Assembly (NCBI GenBank): GCA_000711775.1
Contig: ARYC01003694.1
Location: forward strand, 1-64,000
Direction: 5' to 3'
From: Oxytricha trifallax
Taxonomy: Eukaryota; Ciliophora; Spirotrichea; Sporadotrichida; Oxytrichidae
DNA length: 64,000 nt
In this document: one piece after another, positions 32,585 to 43,176 of the stretch
Numbering within the stretch: position 1 is the first letter of the stretch
How the letters are laid out: every line of letters starts with the position of its first letter
Notes under the pieces: generated by a model
The model's input: the letters and a program-made list of their open reading frames with translations, nothing else
Told to the model about the DNA's origin: nothing
Database searches by the model: none
Translations under genes and position numbers: made by a program

Positions 32585-33800
32585 TGCTTCAACCGAGACC
32601 CCACCCTCCCACTCCCTCCCAGGTCTAAACGAGAACCCCCCTCCCACCCTAACGAGACCCCCCCTCCCACCTCAACAACATCCCAATTCAAAAGAAAACT
32701 TTTATCCTCGATGTTTAAATCATTTTCCTCATGACATCTTGATCTCATTTTTATTAAACATAGAAATATCTTTTTCAAAAATTTTCTCAATCATTCAAAT
32801 GCTTTTCTTTTCTTAAATTTAACATCTTTCACTACGTCTGTAGACTATTTATTTATATGCTCCTATTGAATATTAATAAAATATATTTCAATTTTACTCG
32901 TGAATAATATATAATTATAAAATATTGAGCCAACAAACTTATTAAACTATGTATAAAAATCATATAACTAAATTTAAATAAACATGTCATCACTTTAATA
33001 GTCTATATTCGAAATTAATTAATTTTTTATTGCATTGTTTTCCAATTATTCTACAATTATTACCATTAACATTTATAAAGTAACAAATAATAGTTATGGA
33101 AAAATTAATATGAAAGTATATTAAAATAAAATCTATTTTATTCACTATAATCAAATTCAATTTTTAGCAATCTTTTATTATTAAAGAAGTTGTTTATATT
33201 TAAATTAATCCTTTTACAAACTAATTTATTATTATAGTGAATAAAATAGATTTTATTTTAATATACTTTCATATTAATTTTTCCATAACTATTATTTGTT
33301 ACTTTATAAATGTTAATGGTAATAATTGTAGAATAATTGGAAAACAATGCAATAAAAAATTAATTAATTTCGAATATAGACTATTAAAGTGATGACATGT
33401 TTATTTAAATTTAGTTATATGATTTTTATACATAGTTTAATGAGTTTGTTGGCTCAATATTTTTTAATTAATATTATTCACGAGTAAAATTGAAATATAT
33501 TTTATTAATATTCCAATAGGAGCATATAAATAAATAGTCTAAGGACGTAGTGAAAGATGTTAAATTTAAGAAAAGAAAAGCATTTGAATGATTGAGAAAA
33601 TTTTTGAAAAAGATATTTTTATGTTTAATAAAAATGAGATCAAGATGTCATGAGGAAAATGATTTAAACATCGAGGATCAAAGTTTTCATATGAATAGGG
33701 ATGTTGTTGAGGTGGGAGGGGGGGTCTCTTTAGGGTGGGAGGGGGGTTCTCGTTTTAGACCTGGGAGGGGGGGTGGGAGGGAGGGGTCTCGGTTGGAACA
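32585..33800. mobile_element. C-rich inverted-repeat transposon, copy 3 (near-perfect foldback)
   Basis: 1216 bp. Ends are TGCTTCAACCGAGACCCC and GGGGTCTCGGTTGGAACA, with an identical 6-bp flank, GTTAAG (32579-32584 and 33801-33806). The whole element is an inverted repeat with arms of about 570 bases (32585-33165 and 33232-33800) and a loop of about 66. Each arm carries tandem C-rich units (GAGACCCCCCCTCCCACC type). The same peptide-like frame appears in both arms (MRKFLKKIFLCLIKMRSRCH) because they are inverted copies; I do not treat it as a gene. Confidence 0.85.
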
Positions 33801-33979
33801 GTTAAGAAATTTTGATACTTTAAATTACCAAATAACCAATTATGATTTTTATAATTTTTTCCTTTATTTATACAATTATAAAAATTGAGATGTTTAATTT
33901 TATATTAAAAATCTTTTAATTGAATTTTTATATTTTAACAAAAGAAGAAAATCTCAATTAAATAGAAGGATTTTTTTCT

Positions 33980-34205
33980 ATTACTTTAAGATTTAATAAT
34001 TTTAATTTAATATTTCCGTTGTCCACATGAGGAGCACATATCTGTGGACTCATAGCTGGGTTTATTTACAAAAGTCTCCTGTAGCATTCTTCAAATACTA
34101 GCTCACTTCTTTCGTTGCAAGAGAAAATGAAAGATTTTTATAAACCATTATTGTAGTTGAAAATTTCAATCTCACTCATAGTTTGAATTTCTCGGTTTAT
34201 TATTT
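33980..34205 (-). CDS. Unrecognised coding island with possible start codon
   Basis: Minus strand; a possible ATG lies near 34185 (MSEIEIFNYNNGLQKSFIF). The frame stays open through SCNERSELVFEECYRRLLQ and NPAMSPQICAPHVDNGN to about 33990. It contains four Cys residues. GC content is well above the flanks. A possible MDS of an unknown gene. Confidence 0.5.
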
Positions 34206-34272
34206 TATTAATTTTGTTTTGATTATCATAAATATTAATTATAATTAATTAAAACGTTATTTAAATAACACA

Positions 34273-34613
34273 ATTGCTTTTAAAAATTAATATTCAATTA
34301 AATTATTAGAATATCATAATCATGACATAGTACTAGTTAGATAAAGATATAAACTTCCCCTGGATTTTAATAATGACTGTACTTTTTTATCTCTTTCTTG
34401 AAGTGATAAACTGATTTTAATTTTGGATAAATCTTTTAGTTTATCTTTATACCAAAATTAAAATCAGTTTATCAATTCAAGAAAGAGATTAAAAATTACA
34501 GTCATTATTAAAGTCCAGGGGAAGTTAATGTCTTTATCTAACTAGTACTATGTCATGATTTTGATATTCTAATAATTTAATTGAATATTAATTTTTAAAA
34601 GCAATTGTATTTA
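34273..34613. repeat. Foldback element, about 160-bp arms
   Basis: Arms at 34273-34435 and 34451-34613 are nearly identical inverted copies (AACTAGTACTATGTCATGAT near the outside, AATTAAAATCAGTTTATCA near the centre). The centre shares CCTGGACTTTAATAATGA-type sequence with the TTGTAGGAAT family, but the ends differ, so it is a relative or a separate subfamily. Confidence 0.8.
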
Positions 34614-35229
34614 GTATTAATAAATTTATTTCACAATAAATAATAGTTCTCAAATAAATTTAATATTTATTTTTATTAAAATATAATAAATATTGGGGGA
34701 ATTCTGTACAAAAAATATCAAAACCTAATTATCCAATATTCTTTTCTAATTAAATGCAATTTTTTAAATAAAACTATTATATTATTTGTTTTAAGAAAAT
34801 TGATAATTTTACATATTTTTAATATGTTATGAGATAAGGGATAACAATAATTTGTTTTCGAAATTAATTACAAAAATATGTTTTTGTAATGTACTCATGA
34901 TAAGGGAAATTACGATTTATATTTTTCTTAATATTTATCACTAAATATAATAAATTCTAATGTTAATTGAAAAATCCTCAAGGGCAGAAATCTTTCCCCA
35001 TAATTTTAAATCATAAACAGGCTAAATTTGAGTATTGTAAAAATATAAAATTAGATGATAATGTAATATATTTTTATGCTAAAAAAAAGATTCCTTATCT
35101 TAAATTAATATTGTAAAATTACATTCGAAATAGGAAAATAAACTAAAATTAAAATTCATTAATTCATAATTACAATTTTACGCTCTATAGGAGTGTATAA
35201 TCGATGAAACGATAATTGATAGTCATATA

Positions 35230-35465
35230 ATGAATTTATCAATTCTTTCAAGTGATAAATCTATTTGACTGATTTAGGCATGTGCAAAAATAGAAGTATC
35301 TTACTTTTCAGAATAATTACAATACTAAAGTCCAGCTAAATTACGGGATCTAATGTATAATCTTATTTTTTTCGAATTTCTTTGGATTTGATGACTGCCA
35401 TGAATTTAATTATTAATCAATTTAATTTTAATTTATCTTTCTAAATCGAATATATTCCCACAATA
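35230..35465. repeat. Half element related to the TTGTAGGAAT family
   Basis: Shares TCCAGCTAAATTACGGGATC (35331-35350) and a terminal TCGAATATATTCCCACAAT (about 35445-35463) with the half element at 2385-2695. No left arm found. Confidence 0.55.
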
Positions 35466-35885
35466 TTGCTAGAATATATTAAAAATTCGAAAAGATAATT
35501 TGATTTAAATTCATAATAGTTCAAAATTTAGGCAGATAAAGATGGAAAACTTAAACGATCTTGGGCTTATTTTATAGATTATTTAAAATTAGCTGGACTT
35601 TAATTAAGTCTGTACTATTTTAACGCATCTCTTGAGAGAGATAACTTGAGTTTAATTAAACTCTATTAATTCATTAAATTATTCCATCAAATTAAACTCA
35701 AGTTATCTCTCTCAAGAGATGCGTTAAAATAGTACAGACTTAATTAAAGTCCAGCTAATTTTAAATAATCTATAAAATAAGCCCATGATCGTTTAAGTTT
35801 TCCATCTTTATCTGCCTAAATTTTGAACTATTATGAATTTAAATTAAATTATCTTTTCGAATTTTTAATATATTCTAGCAATAAT
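35466..35885. repeat. Foldback element, near-perfect
   Basis: Arms mirror each other around 35682: outer ATATTGCTAGAATATATTAA, then GGCAGATAAAGATGGAAAAC, GATCTTGGGCTTATTTTATA, AGCTGGACTTTAATTAAGTC. Internal landmarks place it in the TTGTAGGAAT superfamily, but its ends differ (TTGCTAGAATATATTAAAAA). Confidence 0.8.
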
Positions 35886-36359
35886 ATTTCAAAAGGATTA
35901 ATTGATTTTTAATAAATATATTTATTTTTTTTTCAAATTTATTTCTGCTTCACATTAATAATGAAAAGTCACTCTGCTTTTTAGATTTGTTTTAAGCATT
36001 CATTTGAATCTGAAAGAGGGATTTAACTTCATATTAAGTGAAATAAAGTAAGTTATATTACTAAAATACAAAAGATTTAGTGAAAATTGACAACAAATAA
36101 AAATAACTTAATGTAGAATTAATTTACAACTTTTGAATTTATTGATTATTTTTTACATTTTATTACTGATTTAAAAAATGATTAATTATAATTTTAGAAA
36201 TACTATATTAATTAAATAAGAATTATATTAAATTTAATTTATATAATTATATTTTTGAATAACTAATAAATACCATATATTATAATGAATAATAATTTAT
36301 TTTTCATTATTTTTCTAAAACTTATTTATGTTTAATAATATATTATAATTAAGAAATGT

Positions 36360-36985
36360 ATAAGCTAACTGTCTAAATCATAGAATTCATACTTATTAAG
36401 AACTACATCAATTTTCACATGAAGCTTATGCGGATTAATTTAATCGAAATTATTAATGAGTTAGTTTATAATCATGATAAATAAAAAGAAAAATTGCAGA
36501 TTATAAAAATTTGATTAATATAACTTAGTATACTTTGAAAATAAAATGGAACAGAATTACTTAAATAGCTTTATCATCTCTTCATTCACTCTCGTTTACA
36601 TAAAAAATATTTTGTAAAATTTCCTATGTCCTTGAACTCCGCACCTGAAGTGTCAGTCTAGACCTATCACTACTCTTACCGGGCTGAACCTCTTAAAAAT
36701 AATCTCTAGATATGCATATTTAAACTTATATTTTTGGAATTGTAACTTCTCCATTATAGTCGCCATTAATAGTATTCATTTTAATCTAAAACATATTTTA
36801 ATAATCTTTTTATTTTTTTATATATTACAATAAATGTTAGTCCTGTATACAAATATAAAAAATTACAAAATAAAAGTAAACTATATACTTATCTATGATC
36901 TGCACAAAAGAAAATGTAGTTCATTTAAAATAGAAGCTTATTAACAGAAAAGGAACCAATAAAATCAAATTGATCCAAATCGAAT
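36360..36985 (-). CDS. Three coding islands (possible MDSs), minus strand
   Basis: Islands at 36985-36880 (sample FDLDQFDFIGSFSVNKLLFQ), 36725-36575 (samples DYFQEVQPGKSSDRSRLTLQ, VRSSRTQEILQNIFYVNESE, then TGA) and 36440-36360 (NPHKLHVKIDVVLNKYEFYD). Spacers are A/T-rich. The 36575-36725 island is the most GC-rich and convincing. Order and pointer repeats unresolved; product unknown. Confidence 0.45.
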
Positions 36986-37626
36986 ATTATGAAATCTTGA
37001 GAACCAATTTAATTAAATAATAATCATTTAAATAATATTTATTATTGTAATTTTTTAAATTGAAAGATAAAAATTTTAATATTCCAGTAATTATCTTAAT
37101 AAAATTCAAAATTAAATTAAGACTAAATGAGATTTTTTATATTTGAATCATCATTCATGAATATGGACAATATTATTTTTTTCTCGAAAAATATAACATA
37201 TAAAAAGATTTTTTTATTAAAAAATGTCTTTATTAAATAATCTTCAGGAATTATGTATTCAAACTGAATTGAATTTTAATATATTAGGAAAATAATTGAC
37301 TAAGGAAATTATTTAATAAATATTTAATTAATTAATTAAATTTGGAACATTAATCTTTCTCGAAACCAATAAAATATAGTATTTGACCGGTTAAAAATTT
37401 ATAATTAGATAAATTTAATGGTTAAAGAAACCATTAAATCGCATCCTTGGATCCATATAAATTAATTATGATTCTGGCTTCATAATCGAAAAAAAATAAC
37501 TCAAAATTAAAATTTCTAAAACCCCATGAGAACTATTTAAGATAAATATCGTTGGTTATAAAAAGCTGTTTGATCAAGAAAGATTATTATAATACTTTAC
37601 ATATATTTTAGTCATAATCATTTAAT

Positions 37627-38056
37627 TCATATAAATATTTCATAACTAGAACTTAGAATATCATATGTTGTTTAAGACTTTTCTCTAACTTTTTAAATCA
37701 CAAATGCCATTTAAGATTTCAAACATTGTTGAATAAATTGTGAATTTAATTATTAAATCAAACTCAGAGTCTTTCTGTATTTTTGGTTTTTCTTTGATTC
37801 ATTGAGAATTTCTTCAGTAGTCTTGATCTAAGTGTAAATTCTCTTATTTTCTTACGATTTCCTCTAACAACAAAAGTAAATCTTGAAAAGCAAGACTGTT
37901 GGAATTAAAAAAATTAACTATTGAATTAGGATATATAAAATAGTAACTAGATGAAAGAACTATAATATGAGATGTATGTTCAGTTGGTAAAATATACAAG
38001 CTGAATATATGAATCTCATAGTTCAAATCCTTAAAGAATTTAATTCTTTTATTCAA
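37627..38056 (-). CDS. Complete small gene (133 codons) with a 28-nt intron, product unknown
   Basis: ATG at 38054-38056, TGA at 37627-37629. Exon 1 has 67 codons (samples: MNKRIKFFKDLNYEIHIFSL, NSNSLAFQDLLLLLEEI). A putative intron at 37828-37855 runs GTAAG...CTTAG in phase 0. Exon 2 has 66 codons (IKTTEEILNESKKNQKYRKT, FIQQCLKSQMAFVIQKVREK) and is helical and coiled-coil-like. Without splicing the frame hits a TGA soon after the intron. It lies exactly between the inverted arms of a foldback element. It may be an element-encoded protein or a captured gene segment. No family recognised. Confidence 0.6.
37828..37855 (-). other. Putative 28-nt spliceosomal intron
   Basis: On the coding strand it runs from GTAAG to TTAG and is A/T-rich. 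Removal joins ...LLLEEI to IKTTEEIL... in frame, whereas reading through shifts into a frame with a TGA. Length is close to the 26- and 36-nt introns inferred in the TBE 22-kDa gene. Confidence 0.55.
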
Positions 38057-38779
38057 AAAATTTAATTTAATATTATTTATTTATCTTTCTTGATCAAACA
38101 GCTTTTTATAACCCAAGATTTTTATCTAAAATAATTCTCATAGGGTTTTTAACTTTTTCAAGGATGCTATTAAATAGCACACAAAAAAATAAAAATCCAG
38201 TAATTTTAAATTCTCTATCGAAATTGTCCTTCTAATTTAGATTTCTAGAAAGTTAATTGCCACATGTAGTGAATTTATTATGAATTTATTATTTAATTTC
38301 CTAAATCATTTATAGTCGTAAAATAATACAAAATTTATATATAATGCAAATCAAATCAAAATAAGTTCATACATTATATATTTAATAATCCAATCTCTTA
38401 TCTTTTAAGTCTAAATATTACTATGCTTTGGGATAAATAATATTTGCTAAAATTAAAATTATTAATTCCTTTAAAAAAAATCTTAGAATGAAAAAATGAA
38501 ACCAATTTTTTTATCTCAATATTTTGCTTTATAAAATTTGAATTAATTAAACTATTTCTGAATAAGTAACACTTTAAGGATTTATTTTATACAATAATTA
38601 AATTTTGAGTTATTCCTTGTAAAAACCTACAAATTAATATTAATAAAACAAGTTCATTTAAATTTTACAAACACATTAAATACCTTGATAATTATAGTAC
38701 TATAGACAAGGTTGAGAGCTAAACTATAAATTTGCGTTTCTTGATTTTTATTGAAATCTACATAACTTAAATTAAGAAT

Positions 38780-39140
38780 TATTGTAGGAATATATTATAA
38801 TTTTGAAAATTAATTAAATCAATTAAAACTAAATTACTTTCATTTTTTGTTATGAAATGCCACCACCCTAATAATATAATATTCTGTAGAGTGCTTATTA
38901 AAATGAGAGATGGTTTTTATTCATATTGAATTTATCACATCTCTCAAGTTAGAAAATCTTTTAGACTGTTTATAGGAATTATCAAAAATTTAAGAATCTT
39001 GATTCTCAAAATGATTCAAGAATAATTACAATACTAATTTACTGTTAAAATTAGGGGATCTACCGTATAACCAATTTTAATTTAAATTTCCAGTCAGTTT
39101 AGATTTGATAACTGCAATGCTTTTATTTATTAATGAAAAT
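38780..39140. repeat. Degenerate TTGTAGGAAT-family element
   Basis: Left end TTATTGTAGGAATATATT at about 38780. Internal AATTAGGGGATCTACCGTAT (39046-39065) matches the variant at 35340 and 2560. The right part fades by about 39140. Confidence 0.5.
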
Positions 39141-39149
39141 TAGATCAAG

Positions 39150-40420
39150 TTATAGAAAATTAGATTTTCGAATCTCCAAAACAAAGATTAATAATATGCC
39201 TTCATATAAGTTATAATTAGATTTAAATTTTTAGTAGAAAATAGTATCTCTAGATTGAGTTTAAAGCATTTATATTATTGTAATTTTCTTAATATTGGAT
39301 CCTTAAAGCAAAGAATCCTGAATCTTAAATATCTTTATTGTGTTTATTTTTGTTATTTATTAAAATATCTTTTTTTAAATATTTTGAGCAATCATGAAAA
39401 TACATAACAAGATAACTCGCCAATATTAATATTATTATCAAAAATTTATTTATTATCTAATTTATCATTATTCATAAATTGAAAACTTTAGATTATAGCT
39501 TGATAAATGAGCAAATTTGTAAATAATTATTATAGACGTGTTTTATAATAGCATTAATTTAAACATTATCCTGATTTAAAATAATTAAATTATTCAACTA
39601 CTTATTAAGCTTTTAAATTAACTATTTCTACAAAAATCATCTTCTATTTTGATTTGCACAAAATATAAATAAATTATAAAAAAAAAGATATCATTTAAGA
39701 ATTCAAATATTTATTGGTTTAAATCAAATTTATTTATTTTTAACTTTATATATAAAATTATAGAAGTTTATTTATAAATATGGAAGTTCATTTATTATAC
39801 ATATTAACATAGGATTGATTTCTTAATCTATTGATTAATATAAAACACAATAAGTTAATAATATTCTCAATTTATAATGAATGAAATTAGTAGTTTCTAA
39901 ATTAAAAAATCAATGAATAATTATTAAATAAAAAGATCAAAAATAATTACAATTATAATTAAAATGGTGAGCTTTTCCGATCAATTTATTTCATGATAAA
40001 CTCCGAAACTTAATATATTTAATTTAAATAAATAATAATAATAATTAGAAGATAAATTTACAGGACGCTAATCATTCATTTTTATATTAATCGAAGTTTT
40101 ATGAGATCAAATTAAAAAATATATAAATATGGAGTATCAAATAACCATCTTGTGATTAATTTCAATCATGTTTTAAATTTGAATTATTATTTGAATTATA
40201 ATAAATTATATATCTCGGTTTCTAAAAATTTGAATATTTAACTTTATACAACTTGCTCGAGCTTAAATTTTTAAATCCAATTTAATTTTAATTTTATTTA
40301 TTCTACCAAACCAAATGTATCCCTTTAATATTAATCTATGATAAATTAAATTTTGTTTTTCATATATTTCATTTACAGCAAAATATTTTGAATAAATATT
40401 TCTCTTTTTTAATTTTAATA
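39150..40420. other. AT-rich stretch, no convincing gene
   Basis: Long A/T-rich region. Only fragments stand out: ATG GTG AGC TTT TCC near 39964, which could be a start for the islands downstream, and a stub of the foldback family near 40295-40335 (CAAATGTATCCCTTTAATA). Confidence 0.4.
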
Positions 40421-40424
40421 AAAA

Positions 40425-41050
40425 TTCTTAAGATCTTTTGTATTAAAAACACCCCTCAATGTTCTTTTCATCATTTAAGTAGAAGAAGTTTAAATTTGAA
40501 TCTTAATTAAATCCTCAAATAATATAAAAATTTCAAAAATTTATTAATCATTATTTTCAATTATATGTTTTTTTAATTACGAATTTTGAAATTTTCTTTT
40601 TTTCTATAAAATTTAAATTCAATAGATTTTAAAAATAAAATGTTTAAGAATCTTATTTGCATAAAGAGAGACAAAATAAATAAGATTATTCTTTGACTTT
40701 CATTCAGACTAAAGTTTTTCCTAGCTGCTGTAGGAATCAACATAATCTTAAGCTTATCATTAAAGGAGATTCAGGAAGCAATAAATCTAGTAAGAATTAG
40801 TGTATAGTCTTAAAAGGTTTATTTAGGTGTCTTAATGTTATTACCGAGCTTGAATTTGTGTATAAAATTAACTTTGATAGCATAAAAAAATACAAACATT
40901 TTGATTCCAAATAGATTGAGAGTAAATTCAAACAGAATTCAATTTGTACCTAGAAAATCAAAAAAATATTAACTCTATAGAGTAAGAACTAGGTGAGTGG
41001 CTCAAAATTTAGTTTTTAATTAAAAAAATCAGCAAATTAAATTAAACATT
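40425..41050 (+). CDS. Unrecognised + strand gene segments, one with a P-loop-like motif
   Basis: Island 40425-40545 (sample KNTPQCSFHHLSRRSLNLNL) and a longer one at 40702-41050 that stays open for about 115 codons (samples: FIQTKVFPSCCRNQHNLKLI, KNQCIVLKGLFRCLNVITEL, FVYKINFDSIKKYKHFDSKQ). The segment LKLIIKGDSGSNKSS resembles the P-loop of Rab-type small GTPases (GDSGxGKSS), but the invariant GK is NK and no downstream G-motifs (DTAG, NKxD) are visible, so GTPase function is doubtful. Probably MDSs of one gene. Confidence 0.5.
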
Positions 41051-41180
41051 TATTTTAAGGATCTTAATTAAAATTTGAAATTAAGTAAAAATATCCTACT
41101 TTAGAGTAATCATATTTTAGAATTTATCTCACTCAACTTAATAAAAAATGATTATTTAACTCTTGTAATATTTAATTATC

Positions 41181-41576
41181 AATATTGTAGAAATACATTT
41201 GAATTTGGAAATTTATTTAAATTAAATTAATTATAAATCAAAATCGTGGCAGTTAAAGTTGCCAATATAAGATCTTGGGCTCATTCGATAGAAAAGTTAA
41301 AATTAACTCGACTTTAATATAGGGGAGAGAGATAACTTGAGTTTAATGGGAGGGTATAATTATTATAATTTAGAAACATTTATTAAATTAAATTTATCTC
41401 TCCCCATCGTTGAGATTAAATAGTGCTCAAATATTTAAGTCCAGCTAATTTTAAATTCTCCCTTAAAACGATTCATGATAATTTAAATTGGCAAACTTTA
41501 AGTGCCAATATTTTTTTCCTTCATATTAAATATTTATAATTAAATTTACAGACTCAAAAATATTATTCTACAATAA
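41181..41576. repeat. Foldback element, TTGTAGGAAT family
   Basis: Begins AATATTGTAGAAATACATTT and ends with TATTCTACAATA. Arms carry CGTGGCAGTTAAAGTTGCCA, ATCTTGGGCTCATTCGATAG and the ACTCGACTTTAATAT variant. The right arm has diverged. Confidence 0.75.
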
Positions 41577-41599
41577 TAGTGATAATTCTCTGACGGTAA

Positions 41600-42530
41600 T
41601 TTATTAAAATCGTAAATTATACATAAAAATTTTATATAAATTATCAAAGCATATAAATCTATAAATTAAATATATTTTTGCTAAGAATTTATTAAAATTT
41701 ATGATTTAAATAGATTTCCTTCTTTAACTAATCGTTAATATCCATTAACTTTGGAAAAATTACGTTATTGGTTGAAAATTCAAATTTATAGAGATTAACT
41801 AAATTTAAATCAAATAAGGAAATTGAATGAGAATTATTGACAAGGAATATAATGAATATTTTTTATCATATAGAAATAAATATCGATTAAGTTATTTAGA
41901 TTAAGTTTTTATTTTTTAATCATAATTTTAATTAAAATAGCACAAATCTATATTAAATCCAGCCATTATTAAAAATCTTGTAAAATTTATAAAAGCGAAA
42001 TTCAATTATTATTAATTATTTTCTTTATTTCTACATAATCAATTTATTTCAGCTATAGTAATATCAAGTTATTTGATATTTTATGTAAGGTTGTATGATT
42101 TTTACCAAACAAGAGTGTTGTTTAAGATCAAATTCTATTAATAAAAATTTTAAAATAAAATTTAATCAAATACTAGTTGATCATTACTTAGTTATTTCCA
42201 AGCTATAAAAAAGTTTGATATTTAATTGAATTTATTTAAATTATACACTAGGACTATCTGATAATTGTCAATAAATACAATTATTCATAACTTATATTAA
42301 TTTTTTTAATTAAAAATCTATGAATAAATTCTATTATTGTTAATTTATAATACTAGGTGTCATTTTCATTTTTTTAAATCTAATTTTATTCCTTAATGGA
42401 TATTACTTATAAATTTTTTTACACTTTTATATAAAATTCATAAAATTAAACTGATCCTCTGTCATTTTTAATGGTTAATAGATGAGACTTAGTTAATCGT
42501 GTTTGATCAATCAAAAATAAAAAAATAAGG
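41600..42530. other. AT-rich stretch, nothing recognised
   Basis: No island, repeat or terminal motif stood out by eye. Confidence 0.4.
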
Positions 42531-42537
42531 GGTGATG

Positions 42538-43037
42538 TCAAGCAGCTCCCAACGGAGCACAAAAGGTGAGCTCATTTATTAGCAAAACCTAATAAAGTAA
42601 AAGCTAGGGTCAAAAGAGTGATAGTCCCTTAAGTAAAAGTTTTAAGCAAAGCTTTTCCCAAAAATCCCGTTTTATCTCTAATTGTAAAAGTCATGTGTAT
42701 AAATATAAATATAATCGTTTAAGTTTCATTTAATCTTCAGTGCCAATAATGTCTTTTAGATGCATAATTAAAGCCTCATGATTCTAACATTTTGCTAAAT
42801 TTATTTTCCGATTAACTTTATATCAAAATGGTCTTATAATATGAGGATATTCTGGAAGTGTGTTATATGCGTACTTAATATAATATTTTAAACACTGTCA
42901 TAGTCCCTCGATTAAATTATTTTGTAACATGGATCTTCTAACTTCATTTTATGATTGATTGGTACATCATTAATGATTAATTTTAATTCCCAATTAATTT
43001 CTATAAAACTTCTCAAACCGTCTTTGTTCATGATACT
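42538..43037 (+). CDS. Unrecognised + strand coding region interrupted by TBE-E
   Basis: First part 42538-42782: Ser/Lys/Gln-rich (samples CQAAPNGAQKVSSFISKTQQ, KSDSPLSKSFKQSFSQKSRF). Near 42780 the frame switches, then 42777-43037 is open for 87 codons with aromatic-rich sequence (ILLNLFSDQLYIKMVLQYED, VCYMRTQYNILNTVIVPRLN, FVTWIFQLHFMIDWYIINDQ). The frame reaches the ACT target duplication of TBE-E in phase, and the sequence after the element (46472 onward) continues it for about 28 codons (VILKIVSYYIFGYGEASSPI). This suggests that TBE-E landed in an open segment. Product unknown. Confidence 0.5.
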
Positions 43038-43176
43038 CAAAACCCCAAAACCCCTTAGTGAGGTTTATAAGTGCTTTGATTTGTAGGGTATAGTTGGGGT
43101 CTTATTGGGGTAAGTAGACAAAATGCAGGTTTTATGTAAATTTAATAAATATTTAATGAGTATAAGTGTTATTAAT

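Larger units (their letters stand above)
37435..38345. mobile_element. Foldback element of the TTGTAGGAAT superfamily carrying a gene in its loop
   Basis: Inverted arms at about 37435-37595 and 38083-38190 share CGCATCCTTGG / CAAGGATGC, CCCCATGAGAACTATTTAAG / ATTCTCATAGGG, and TATAAAAAGCTGTTTGATCA with its complement. The right arm continues with the family landmarks TCTCTATCGAAATTGTCC and AAAGTTAATTGCCACA to about 38345; the outer left arm is poorly matched. The loop holds the complete small gene at 37627-38056 instead of the usual few dozen bases. Confidence 0.6.

Noticed and set aside
32551..33888. Pair of near-identical peptides in opposite orientation (MRKFLKKIFLCLIKMRSRCH...)
   Set aside because: They are the same sequence in the two arms of a foldback transposon; the Gly/Arg-rich tails come from its C-rich terminal repeats.
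43038..43060. C4A4 repeats as a chromosome end or somatic telomere
   Set aside because: The repeats are only about two units long, at both ends of transposons, inside continuous sequence; this is the known TBE end structure.
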